Shown here: one piece after another, positions 1-11,344 of the stretch
Layout of the letters: each line of letters opens with the position of its first letter
Numbering within the stretch: the first letter of the stretch is position 1
Assembly (NCBI GenBank): GCA_039111635.1
Contig: JBCAQO010000004.1
Location: forward strand, 930,001-994,000
Source: Heterobasidion occidentale
Lineage: Eukaryota > Basidiomycota > Agaricomycetes > Russulales > Bondarzewiaceae
Length of the DNA stretch: 64,000 nucleotides
Direction: 5' to 3'
Position numbers and translations under genes: made by a program
Notes under the pieces: generated by a model
Databases searched by the model: none
What the model saw: the letters and a program-made list of their open reading frames with translations, nothing else
What the model was told of the DNA's origin: nothing

Positions 1-1074
1 AAAGAGGGTGACACATATCGGAAGATCGCGGCGAACGGTGTCTCTCATATCCCCCGTCTTGCTTGTGCGGGTGATGTGGAAGGACAACGAACGCGTACGC
101 ATGATTACACTGACGAGGACTGGTGCTGCGGAGAACCAGCGGTGAGGCAGCATAGACATTACAGGCTGGTATTGAAGGATCTGGGGCGCCCGTTGTCAAA
201 GTTTAATTCGACCAGGGAACTATGTCAAGTTCTTTTAGAGGCAATAATGGGTGCGCTGATCTCTGTGATCGTCTTCAAGTATGTGCTGACTTTCGATGCG
301 GTGCCTCAGCGCATATGGAGGCGTTCAAAGCCGATGTTCTCCATCAGGACATTAGTGGAGGCAACATCTTGATCACGGATGATGGTCACGCCCTCTTGAT
401 TGATTGGGAGCTCGCAAAGAGAGTCAGCGAGGAGAAATCACCGAGGCAAGATTGGCGAACGGTGGGTTCTCACCCCACTTGTTACGACATTCGGCATCTA
501 AGTCGGATATTTTCAGGGTACATGGCAATTCATTTCAACCGCCATCCTCGAAAACCCTAGGAAGGTCCATGAACTTCGAGACGACCTGGAATCTTTCCTC
601 CATGTTCTCCTCTACCATAGCGTCCGTTACCAACAAAACAACATCGGAGACCTTCCCGAACTTGTGGCAGATTTCTTCGATAAATCATACCATAAAGTCA
701 ACGGCGAAACCGTGGGCGGAAAGACAAAACGTAAATGGTTCTCTCACCATTCGTACCCAGACGATTTCTCCAAAGCAGACCTCCGGAAATTCCTCAGCAA
801 GCCGCACGCGGACCTCATCGAGAGGCTTCGGGTGCTGTTCTTCCCGCTCTATGCTAGAGAGGAGACTCTTCAAGAGATGAATCCCCAACCTGATCCATTC
901 GCGGCGGCTCAAATCTTAGGATCGTCTCAAAGATTTATTGAGATATTTAGGGAGCAATTGAATGAAGACGGATGGAAGATCGGTGATAGGAGCTTCGACG
1001 GGCTAGCCAGCTTGATACCGACTAAAACTGAAGCCCGGGACTCGCTCCTGTGTCAACGACACAGATGGCAATGA
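1..1074 (+). CDS. FunK1-type protein kinase, C-terminal part (runs off left edge)
   Basis: The frame is open from base 1, so the N-terminus lies outside the window. Three exons splice cleanly: 1-250, 310-461 and 517 onward (introns of 59 and 55 bp). The spliced protein carries the kinase core: catalytic loop HQDISGGNILI, then LLIDWELAKRV in the place of the DFG segment, then GTWQFISTAILENP and HELRDDLESFLHVLLYH, which are hallmarks of the fungal FunK1 family. The last exon is open to 1074. However, a different frame at 1065-1154 reads TGKRRKTILPPRSKVERVME, a basic tail typical of FunK1 ends, so a further intron near 983-1064 is possible but I could not fix its phase. FunK1 proteins are serine/threonine kinase-like and expanded in multicellular fungi; substrates are unknown. 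A decayed paralogue lies at 36-38.7 kb on the other strand. Confidence 0.85.
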
Positions 1075-2245
1075 AACGGACTTCAGAGAAGGCGGGCCTG
1101 ACTGAGAGTGCGACGGGTAAGCGGCGGAAGACGATATTGCCTCCAAGATCAAAGGTTGAGCGTGTGATGGAGTGAAAGGATTGTATTCTCAAGATTCGAT
1201 TTTTTTTTTGCTGTATCATTGACCGTTTCTGTGGTTACTTAGAAATCTCTCTTATCGTGTTTTACCCACTCACCACTTCACTGTATCGCTAGCTCTCATC
1301 ACGTACTTACTATACCCGATCTCGATTCCATCACGTACTATACCCGCTCTCGATTTCATTAGGCCAGAATACGTCGCTCTCGAATAACACCAGTATTTCT
1401 GTGCCATCATCAGTACATACAGCGGCATCGAAAGTGAGTTCTCCGTATCAGGGCACACGCCTTCTGGAGGAAGTCATTTGGTACGACCTTTTTGTCCAAA
1501 CGGACGCCAATTTGCATGCTACATTGGACATGCGATCGACAGATCGACCGTAGCTATAACTAAATCAGGGTCATGCACCTTGACAAAAGACCGACCGTTC
1601 GTTCTAAGCTTCTGCCTGGAAAGGATCAAAAGGAAGAAGCACGACCGAAGCATCGTCATGATGGAACGCCTACATGCATGATCGAATTTTGGAAATTTGG
1701 ATTGGGCTTGAAGCTCGAAGGCGGAGCGCAAAGTCAAGCACGAACCCTCGCTACATCTTGCTTTTAGCCTTACCACCAAAGAAGAGTCGGTCTTGATTGC
1801 ATGTCGTTTATTTTTTTTCGTTTCTATGTTCGAAATAGGCCGACTTTTATGGGAACAATGATTTATTCGATATATCTTTACACTCAGCTGCCAGATTATC
1901 AGACGGAAAACCATCACCTTCCGCATCTCCTGTTTTCATCGACATGAGAAGGGTACTCACACCGGACGATGATATGCAGACAAGAAAACGTACTTCGTTC
2001 AACTAGCCATTTCTCGTACCGAACAGGATAATATTCCTTATAATGCTCTGCGATAACTTTGTACGCTTCTTTCAACATACGCTCCAAGGACCATTCTTTC
2101 GGAGAAGTCGCAGCGAGTGCATGCGGATCGTTGCGAAGTTCTACCGATCGATACCTGCCACCATATCAAGGCTAACAAATCTAGTTAGCAATGTCTTTCT
2201 GTACGCAAATTCGTCTCAACTGACCTGGCTTCCACAGGTCAAGGT
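1075..2245. other. Intergenic stretch, no gene recognised
   Basis: About 1.1 kb between the FunK1 gene and the kinase-like gene. It is AT-richer than its neighbours. Open frames are short, lack family motifs and lack convincing splice structure. I see no RNA gene or repeat here. Confidence 0.5.
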
Positions 2246-3159
2246 CTATAGCTCGTATAGTTCTTTGCATCCAAACTCGTGAGGATGCGGCTCGACGCTG
2301 TTCACAACGACATCGATCTTGCGCTCGCACTCTCGTTCCGTGGACTCATCAAAGTCAATGATCATAAGACAATCTTTGTAGCCAAGAACATTTCGTTCGG
2401 AAACATGATCGTGAGAGACGCCAGCTGATTGTAGCTCTACAGAAGCACTCATGATTTGAACCCTTCAACCAACGTTAGAGCCATCTGACAAGGTATTTTG
2501 CGAAAAGGAGGTCGACATACGTGAAATCGAAGCCCAGGTAATGAAAATGGTATTCGACATTCTCGCCGCAGTAGTCAAGGACGAGACAACCGGCGGAACC
2601 TTCATCGTTTTCGCCGACGAAGTACCCATAACATATGGGCACACAGACGCCTTGAAGATATTTGAGTTTGCCTTTATAGAGCTCGGCCCCGCATTTGAGT
2701 ATCCTGATTCCTCATGGCATTTTGACCATATGCAACTTTACAAGCCGCATATGGCGCACCCTCGATAGCTTTAGATAATGTACCGCGATATACCTCTTTC
2801 TGCCGGCCCTCGTGCAGCAATTCCAGCTCGGTAATTGGAGTCGTTACTGCCGTTTGGGTTGTCGTTACGGAGGATGAATCGTTGATCACCATTTTCAGCG
2901 TGTATGGGAGGCAGGGATTCAGGCATAATGAAGGAGGAGGATGTAGGGCCTGTTGCAGCTTGTAGCTTAGATCAAGTTTCGAAGAGAGGACATGGGTGTC
3001 CAAAGACAGGCGGCGCGAAATGCGGTCGTCCAAACATTTCCCCCCTCCAGCTGTAGTCCGGCGGCACGTTTTCAACCACAAAAATTCTGACTCTTCATCG
3101 GCTCCCTCCATCTGCACTAGCCAAGAATCTCGCACACCGATATTTTTGCTCACTTGCAT
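2246..3159 (-). CDS. Protein kinase-like gene with one probable frameshift
   Basis: Read from 3159 leftwards; the start is probably the ATG at 2892 (MVINDSSS), since the sequence before it looks like leader. Visible in order: an N-lobe segment ELELLHEGRQKEVYRGTL and YAACKVAYGQNAM; AELYKGKLKYLQGVCVP with GCLVLDYCGE, the hinge-like part; then, after an intron with a GTATGT donor at about 2520, GVSHDHVSERNVL and CLMIIDFDEST, matching the catalytic loop and the metal-binding Asp of kinase-like proteins. The first two parts are in different frames; the break coincides with a run of four C at 2687-2690, and one base fewer would join them as MRAELYKG. The catalytic loop reads HDHV where HxDV/I is usual, so activity is uncertain. 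Small kinase-like genes of this type are common in agaricomycetes. Substrate unknown. Confidence 0.7.
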
Positions 3160-3668
3160 CGCTTGAGCTCTGTCGATTCATCTCTGACAAGTTTTCAAGC
3201 AGCTTGACTTAACGGTCAGGAGACGTCACCTTCCTCTGCACATCCCACGCACGTTGTTTGCACCAGAATCTCCCTTTCGTTCGGCCATCATGGACGAGGA
3301 CGCGTCGAAACGCTCAGTATGTGGGACCTTTTCCTTCACTCCCTCTCACTTTCTGCTATCTCTGTTGATGTGCATACTCATGCTCCGACTGTACCTAGGT
3401 TTGACCTTTGCTATACCGATTTGATGCTATCTGCACCACGTCTCTCGCGCAGCAACGAGCGCAGATACTTGCAAGTCGGCGGCTCGGACCGCTTGCGATA
3501 GTTGGACACCATTCAAGGAATGCTTCTCCTTCCACGCCTTCGAGAGTCGCGTCATGTGAACACTCTCGTTCCCTTTTCTGCAATATCCTGCTTGGGGCCG
3601 GCGCCTTAGGAATAGGATATATGGATCGTACTGCGCAGACCTCTTTCTAGCATCTGCACCCCTTCATC

Positions 3669-6634
3669 ATGTCAGCCAGCAATGGGACCACGATTTTGCA
3701 TGTCGGGCCCGACGGGCAAACCCTTCACCTTGAACTACAGGAGGTAAAAGTCAGCGTGCTTGTAGTGGATGGTGAGCAGCCTGTGTATCGAGGCACCGGA
3801 GGTATATTAAAGCTGACGAACTCATGTCATTGAAGTATCTGCACAGATGACTGTATCGCACATATTCTATAATCCATTGGAGGATGATACAGGTCGGGCG
3901 AAGTATGTATTTCCCAAACCTGCATCCGCAGCCGTCTGCGCATTTGAGATGGAGTCAGAGGATGGCCGGGTAATTATGGGCGAAGTAAAGGAGACAGCTG
4001 AGGCATCCAGCATTTACGCAGCTGCTGTCGAACAAGGAAAAGTTGCAGGACTGGTGGAATATGCCACGGGGGATGGTGAGCAAGTGACGCCCATCAGACA
4101 GCGCATCAACATATACACACTGACCAATACCTCCAGTATTCACGATCTCTGTTGGATCTATTCCTGCCAAGACTCAAGTGACGACGAGGCTGACGGTGCG
4201 TCATCCTAATCTTCATTGTCCGTAGGACTTCACCAACGAGTTTGTGTATTAGTGTGTCATGAATCTTATGAACAATGATCACCCGAACGAAATTCGCCTT
4301 CAGATTCCTATGGCGGTAGGCCCGCAGCGCTACGGTGCACTGCCAGCCGGAATGGTTGATGCGGCCTCTGCGACTCAAGCCACTCGCTTGAGTATCACGA
4401 CCAAAATACAGACGAGCGGAGTCATTCTCCCGGAAGACGTGACGAGCCCGAGTCACGGAAGTGCCGTCCGTGTGTCTGCGTACCGAACGCATCGGCAGGA
4501 AAAGTCAGAGCGCCGCATGGTAGCGCGCTTTCGCTCTTCGACCTTCCTTGCGCAGGATTTCGCGTTGGTGATAAAAGCGCAAGGCCTTGACTTGCCACGA
4601 TGCTTTGTGGAGTCCGATCCTGATGGCAAGGGCACCATCGCGTTACAGCTTGTCGTCGTCCCGAAATTCAAAATCCCACCGATGCCCGCGCAAGAATTTC
4701 TTTTTCTGGTCGATAGAAGCGGGAGTATGAGCGGCGAGAGGATCGCGACTGCTAAAAGCACGTTGACGGTGCTTCTGCCAGCCTTGCCCAACAATGGAAC
4801 AAAGTTCAACGTCTACAGCTTCGGTAACCGTTGTGACTCGCTGTGGCCTCAAAGCGTTACATATGATCAGGGAATGTTGCACAATACGGTGAATTCACTT
4901 ACTATCAGTATCATCTTGCTATTTTTCTAAATAGAGCACAGATCAGTCGCGTCGGAACGATGGAAGCAGACTACGGTGGTACAGAGATAGCATCAGCGTT
5001 GAGGCATGTCTTCGCAAACAAAGACAAGACAATGCCTACAGTCGTGTTTGTGCTTACAGATGGCGAAGTACGTGTGAAGATCATCTAAAGTAATAAACGA
5101 GGCTCACTCGAACTCATAGGCGTATGAGATTGATTCTACTGCCGCCATTGTCTCACAAGCGGCGGCGGCGGCGGCAGCATCGAAAGCCCCTCTTCGCGTC
5201 TTCACTTTGGGTATCGGTACTACTGCCTCCAGTGCTATGTGCGAAGCTATCGCGAGGAGCGGCAATGGAGAGTGCTTGATGGCCATTAACACGGCGGAAA
5301 TCATAGGCAAATGCGCTCGCCTCGTTCGTTTGGGGCGATCTTCGTGCGTTAACGACGTCACCATCGATTGGGGCATCGCCACGACCGACTTGCAACAACC
5401 TGATCCTGCCGCGCCGAGCGAGACAATCGTAGGCATCAAGCTATCACCGCCTGATGCTATACAACAGACCCCGCTTCACATCGACAAGGTCTACGACAAC
5501 GAGCGATTCTGCCTCACAGCAATCATCAACACGGAGCGCATTCCCGACCAGGTCACTCTCAGCGGCCGCGTCGATGGCTACAACGAAGTGTTCAATCTTC
5601 CCGTTCAAGTTAGCCGGGTCAGGTTTCCGCATACGGCATCTGGCGTGTCTCTTCTGCACACGCTCGCGGCAAAGTGCTTGATCCAGGATCTGCAGGAACA
5701 CAGAGGACCTTGCCCAACCGCATTTGGGGTTGCATCGGAGGAGCAGATCACGAAGGCGGCGGTCGTGCGTCTCGGGGTGCGTTATCAGCTCGTCAGCGAA
5801 TACACCTCATTTGTCGCGGTCGATGAAGAGGAGAGGAACCGTAGCATGGAGAGGGAGCGGCAGGAGCGGCGCCAGAGACAGCAGGCGGTGAGAGACGCTA
5901 CTGATCAGAGCGCACCGTCTGGGAGGTCAGGGAACGACACTGCGTCTCCTGCAACCACTACTAGCAGTTGGGGTCAGCTATTACAAGATAACCTTGGCAG
6001 TGTTCTCAACGCGTTTACATGGATCCTCGGCTATGCGAGTCCATCCACGACTGGCAGAGCGCCCAGACGCTCCAGGTCGCCTAGTCCCGCTCACAGCTCC
6101 GACGGCAGCTCGGACGAACTTGATCCAGACCAAGAAGGCGACCGCGACGACGGATTCGACAGCACGGCGACATTCTCGACGATGAGCACCCTCGAGAGCT
6201 ACGACTCCGACGCCCCTCCGCCAAGACGGCGGCGCCATAGGAGAGAGCCGCGCCGGCGGAGCCCCTCGCCCGCCATCAGGCCGAAGTCGCCACCGCCCAC
6301 AGTTGCGGCAGAGCCAACGCCGGGCCCACAGGCCGACATTGAGCGTGTGGTCGCGCTCGCGAGGCTCCAGCTGTTTGACGGCTCGTTCAAGCCGGACGGC
6401 GCGTTCGAGAGCATCGTCGGGCGCCGCGCCATGACACCGCCTGCTGGGCTTCAAGTCGATGGGCTGGTCTGGGCGACGGTGGTGGCCGCTGCGTTCTACG
6501 AGAAGAGCCTAGTCGGAGAGAAGGAGCTGCTAGAAGGTGTCATGCTTAAGATTTTGGAATATATCGGGAACCAGGGGATGACCAGGACTGAGTTTGAAGA
6601 ATTGGTGAGGCAGGGGAGGGCGTTGCTTGATTGA
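3669..6634 (+). CDS. VIT and von Willebrand factor A domain protein
   Basis: Six exons: 3669-3771, 3836-4075, 4137-4195, 4253-4888, 4942-5067, 5120-6634, all with GT-AG introns of 52-64 bp. The total is 2679 bp, exactly 893 codons, and the phases agree at every junction. The N-terminal third is a VIT domain (VSHIFYNPLEDDTGRAKYVF, VEYATGD, FTISVGSIPAKTQVTTRL). Next is a vWA domain with the MIDAS motif FLFLVDRSGSMSG, then GTEIASALRHVF, VVFVLTDGE and RVFTLGIG. A charged, Ser/Pro/Arg-rich disordered stretch follows (about residues 590-770), and the C-terminus is a helical module (AAFYEKSLVGEKELLEGVML). This VIT-vWA order is that of inter-alpha-trypsin-inhibitor-heavy-chain-like proteins. No signal peptide or membrane segment is evident, so an intracellular scaffold role is likely (inference). 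Confidence 0.93.
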
Positions 6635-7227
6635 AACGGACCTCAAGTGGCCGTGCGCGTTGAAGCATGTATCTGTACGTTTGTGTCTTTGTAGGATATG
6701 TTGTTCCCAGTCTCGACATCAGTATTCGATGGGTGGCGCCCAAGATCTGCAACCAATGCCGTCCAGGCTGTGAAGCCTACCATGCCGTGTCCTTGCCACC
6801 TGTCCTCGGCATGGCGCTTTCGCAGCACCTGCGCAGGCAGCACTGCGAATAGCGGCCGTTCAATCGCTTTGAAGGGCATCGCAGTGATCAAAAGCCTCGA
6901 GTTATATCAGGCGCCTACATATCGTCAATGTCGATAAACCAACGTAAAAAATAAATTGGCGAATTCTGATTTCTTGATACTGTAAACAAACTAGGATCCT
7001 TAGTAAAGCTAAAACGTGCATCGTACATACCAGGAAACGTAAGGCGACATGAAGAGAGAGATGGAGATGTATTTACTTGTATGGGAACACAAAGCATGAA
7101 AGCAGAGACGGCGAATGCGAAGAGGGGATGGAGATGGGATGGAAACAGAGGTCTACGTAAAAGAGGAGCAAACTATTTGACTGGCGTAGCGAAAGAAGTG
7201 AATGGGTGGGCGAGTGATGATGGACAC
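6635..7227. other. Convergent 3' flanks, no gene recognised
   Basis: The space between the stop codons of the convergent VIT-vWA gene and the acidic-protein gene. It probably holds both 3' UTRs. No supported coding sequence or repeat was seen. Confidence 0.6.
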
Positions 7228-8106
7228 TCAAGGAATGATGTCTTCCAGCTCTCCTTCACGCACACGAATCTCGACGACTTCGACTTCGTATTCATTGTAC
7301 GAGATGTTGGCAGAAGATGCGGAGGTGGAGATGAAGCCCGTGGCGTTGGGAGGCGAAGTCGAGGCTATGTCTAGATTCAGCGGCATGGGGGAGAGCGGGA
7401 GGAGGGAACAGAGGCGAAGAATTCAGCGAGGACGATAAACATAAGTCAGTAGTTTGCGATTAGAGGGGTGAATACGAACATCGATCCTTGATGTATGGCG
7501 GGACGAATAGATCCTGATCGAGTGAGATAGGGGTCAGCAACACTCAAGACACTGGTCAGGCATGGATGAATGCAAAGCGACACCGACTTGGTTCCAGACA
7601 AAGCCCTGGCTCTTCTGAATGGTCAAGATCGGGCGGAGAGCGATGACGGGATGCCGTCTCTGCTTCTCGCGGCGGCGAGCTGCGCGTCCGCTGGGAGAGA
7701 GGAGGACGTCCTGCTCAGGCTCGACAGCGCGCTGCTTGCCCTTGCTCTTGGCCTTGACACGCTCATGTGCCTTCTTCTCAGCGTCGCCGGCTTCGTCGAC
7801 GTCCATGCTCTCTACGTCTGTCGCGCCGTGGCCGACGGCCGCGTAGTCCTCGCCGTCCTCGGAGCACGAATGCTCATCGTCATCGTCTTCCTCGTCGTGC
7901 TTGTGGTCATGCGCGCACTCATCGTCGTCGTCGTCACACGAGTCTGAGTCAGAGCAGCTGAACTCGCCACCGTAGTCCGAGTTGATCTGCTCATAGCAGG
8001 CCCACGTCGGCGGAGACGGCGCGCGCCCGAGGGGACGTCTGCGGAAGAAGTATGGCGAGGGGGCCCGGGGGTATGTGGGCGTGGGGGCTGCGGGCGCTGA
8101 GCTCAT
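7228..8106 (-). CDS. Acidic protein of unknown function (231 aa)
   Basis: Three exons read leftwards: 8106-7588, 7513-7480 and 7370-7228, together 696 bp (232 codons) with matching phases. The ATG at 8106 (MSSAPAAPTP) is the first in frame. Residues about 55-85 are almost all Asp, Glu, Ser and His (CSDSDSCDDDDDECAHDHKH). Next comes a Lys/Arg-rich stretch (KAKSKGKQRA, RAARRREKQRRHP). A conserved-looking core (GFVWNQDLFVPPYIKDRY) is rebuilt only by splicing, which supports the exon model. The tail EYEVEVVEIRV ends in ELEDIIP. The first intron uses an unusual GTCGGT donor. I do not recognise the family. The mix of acidic and basic tracts suggests a nuclear protein, but that is inference only. 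Confidence 0.75.
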
Positions 8107-10150
8107 GATATTCTCGCTGACGAGCACTTATGTGTGTGTATGTGAATTGAATTATTTGCTCGGAAACTCTCGGTAGAGGGCTTGCTATACTGGGTTGAGC
8201 CCGAGAGCGGCGGCGACGGCGACAAAGGGCTTAATGTCGGAGATGATGGGCGTTGGAACGAGAGGGGTTGGGCAAGGGTTCCGCTTCGTGACTCCAAGTT
8301 GCGGGTTGTTTGTGGCGGAAACGCCTGTACTGGCACTCCACCACGCCGTAGCAGCCAGGCAGAACATCCCAATCTTGTACAAACCCTCTCAACGCAGCCA
8401 AGCTCGACCCAAAGAAAGGTGCATTCTCTAGTGAATGGCGTCGCATATGAATTATGATTGCGTGTATAGATACCCCAAATCACGGCTCGCGCTCAGTGAC
8501 GCCAATGTCAGATAATGATGTCCTTTGCATCTCCTTTAGAAGATCTCATAGCGCCATTGGACCGTCGAGGATGACGGGTTCCTATCCTCTCCGATAGATC
8601 TAGTGATGGAGTAATGCCCGTCGAGTTTGGCATAGGTCAATCACAGTGATAAATGCACGAGAATACGTATGTTTATTTGCGACAGCCAGAAGGACTCATC
8701 TGACCTCTCTTCACCTTGAGTCCATAGATGATGGGGTCGTAATGTCATCTCACAAACCCATATGGCCTTGGTGAGCCTTTTCCTACTTTAAACATGTCCC
8801 AAGTCGCTCCTCTTACTCCATCAATGCATGAATGCTATATTGTTCCCGTCCGTGATCTAGTCAAGGAGAATGGTGTCGGTGTTCCTCCTCCGATTCGATA
8901 CCAGCATTTCGCATGCGATTGAATCATTTTCCACAAGAGTAGAACGACTCTCTTCTGCGTCAGGTCAGCAACGGAGACTACCCCAAGAGCCGAAATGTCT
9001 TCTACTTTCCATGCCAGGGGATCTCGAGATCATGATCCCACTGAGAGATGCAGTAGGACTTCTCGAGTTCGGGCCTCGAACTCGCAGTCGACGATTCTGT
9101 TTCGCCCATAGTAACGCCTGCCACTTCTACCGGGTCAGCAATTATGTTCCGCCTCTGTCGACGAGACTGGCTGTTACCAGAGCAGCGATAGTGCAGAACG
9201 AAGTATGGTTCTATGACGATATCTAAATATTGCAAAGCTCCTCTATGACCCGATATTACGGTCTGATCGAAGCGTCTTCGGACTGGAATAAGATTACGTC
9301 TGTAGTCAAGCCGAGCGCGAATGGTGGCGGGAATATAGGATCGACAACTTGATCAACCGAATCGCATCGTCATATTGCTCTTGGAGAGACTGTCGACCGT
9401 CTGTCTGTCTTATGGGGAACCCATGCCTAAGGCTGACAGGTGAGTTGTGCATTTGTGGCTACTGCATCCACTTAACTTTTTGACTTACCGATTCGTGTTC
9501 TACCTCCGTCCGTTGACAGTCAGGACGGACTCTCAGCTATTTGAAGAGATATATGAGTCGTCCGTGGACCGTCTGAGCATCGGATATGATAGCATAAGCC
9601 GTAGCACTACATACGGATATTCGAAGACCATGTCGGAGGTTGAAGCTTGAAAAAAAATCGCCAACAGTGCTACCTTCGGGAGGCCGCACGAACCGCGCTC
9701 GCTTCGTCATGATGACATTTACACAAATCTAATGGCAATCCCCGTTTCATTCATACTTGTATTGAGGGAGGCATGAAATGTTTTGTCAGGGACTTGAGGA
9801 ATTATGTGTAGGAAGAGTAGACTGCGTGGGCTAGTGGAGAGAGATTACGGTCTATGAAGTCAAAGTCTTTGGCGAGCTCTCCGCTGGATGAGAGTCCCTG
9901 ATTATACCTGTAATTCTGCTATATACCGACGCAGACATCCTCAAGCTGGCGGATCCAGGTGGAGTGCTGTCAAAAGGGCATTGCGCACCGTGGCCCAATT
10001 CCCCCCATATTTGTGACAAACCCGCAATCGTCCAAGTATTGGTCCCGATATATGTGCATATCTGCCTCAATTCAAGCCAAATTTCGTGCCTAATGAAGCT
10101 CCGCTGAGTCACTCAAACTCAGCTTCCTGTCGTGGTTACTTCTGTCGCCT
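8107..10150. other. Intergenic stretch, no firm gene
   Basis: About 2 kb. It contains the 5' flank of the acidic-protein gene and that of the HIT gene. A 42-codon open frame at 8795-8920 (MSQVAPLTPS...) starts with a good ATG but ends early and I could not extend it by splicing. Nothing else here is supported. Confidence 0.5.
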
Positions 10151-10912
10151 ATGTCTGTCATCTTCCCCAATTTATTGTTCTGCTTCAAAGGCTTTAGTAG
10201 CTCCAAGGGTGAGGCAGGACCGACAGAGGACAAATGCGTATTTTGCGACATCACTAGCAAGAATGGGTTCAACATTGTTTGGGAGGTGAGGAGGCTAGGG
10301 CGTTCGCGTGCATTGCATTATAAGCGCGTCTCATTCATGATCCAGGACGAGAAATACGTCGTGATTCGAGACCGTAGGCCTGCTGCATCACATCATATGC
10401 TTGTGATACCCCGGAGACACGTAGGTTTGGGCTGAAATCTATTTTATGTTTTGTTCACACCGGGGGCTGATTGACGGCCTAGAAAGTGTTAAGAATCTCA
10501 GCAAGTCTGACGTGACCATGGGTTTGGGCCTTCTTCTCTCAGTCGTGAAATTTTTTTGGAGAGCTAAATATGCGATAGTCAAGGACATGGAAAAGATAGG
10601 CCTTGAACAGCTGGACAAGCTGCAGGTCTCTCCAACGATGCGGCGGTAAGTCATATCTCGTCACCACGTTCAAGCGCCGCCGGCTTCATTGTTCTGTATA
10701 GAATAGGCTTCCATATACCTCCTTTCAACAGCGTAAACCATCTTCATCTACATGTCATAGCCTTGCCTTTCAAGTCTTGGCTTCGCAAGGCAAAATATCC
10801 CTGGATCAAAGGCGATGATGGTCATGAGAAAGGATGGACCTGGTTTGCAGAAATCGGGCAGACTGTTCGGATCTTAGAGAAAGGTGGACGGGTCACTGTG
10901 GGAGCCGTTTAG
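10151..10912 (+). CDS. Histidine triad (HIT) domain protein
   Basis: Five exons: 10151-10285, 10346-10424, 10483-10521, 10579-10645 and 10702-10912. They total 531 bp (176 aa) and every phase agrees. Near residue 27 is CVFCDI, then DEKYVVIRDRRPAASHHMLV, and VESVKNLSKSDVTMV appears only after splicing. The C-terminal half holds the catalytic motif HLHLHVI (HxHxHxx), followed by a tryptophan-rich end (GWTWFAEIG). HIT proteins are nucleotide hydrolases or transferases acting on adenylated compounds through the central histidine; this one resembles the aprataxin/Hint-like eukaryotic group. Two introns begin with GTTTGG. The substrate cannot be told from sequence. Likely cytosolic or nuclear, as no targeting signal is visible. 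Confidence 0.93.
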
Positions 10913-11344
10913 GTTGCCTCGACATCTCCTTCCATAAAGGTACGAGCGGTAGAATGGGTCCGCATCTGTATGTACTAACCTGTCTTACAGACTGGATTGT
11001 TGTTTGGATCATCGCTTGAGTGTTTAGGATCATATTCCTTTTTCGTAAAGACTTCAGATTCCTCGAAGCTCGACCAGACATTTCAGGCTTGTCATTGCAA
11101 CAGCTACCGCCCGAACCCCGTGCCTGGTCACTTTGTTGGATATAGAGCGGATACGGCATCTGTCACAAAGCATGCGTCCCCGTTATCCCCAAGCAGCATT
11201 CTTCCCATATCAGATGATCATTCCATGAATTCCAAGGCCACGACGCTGGGTCACCAGGTGTCCTGCGTGCGTGTGTTGAGAACTAATGTAAACAACTAAG
11301 GAAACAGATCGACCTCTATCGACCTCTTCTTCTGTTCTATCATC

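Noticed and set aside
8185..8446. Minus-strand open frames with a hydrophobic start (KIGMFCLAATAWWSAS)
   Set aside because: No start codon and splice combination gives one consistent protein, and no family is recognised.
8795..8920. 42-codon open frame MSQVAPLTPS...
   Set aside because: Too short, no extension by splicing found, no motif.
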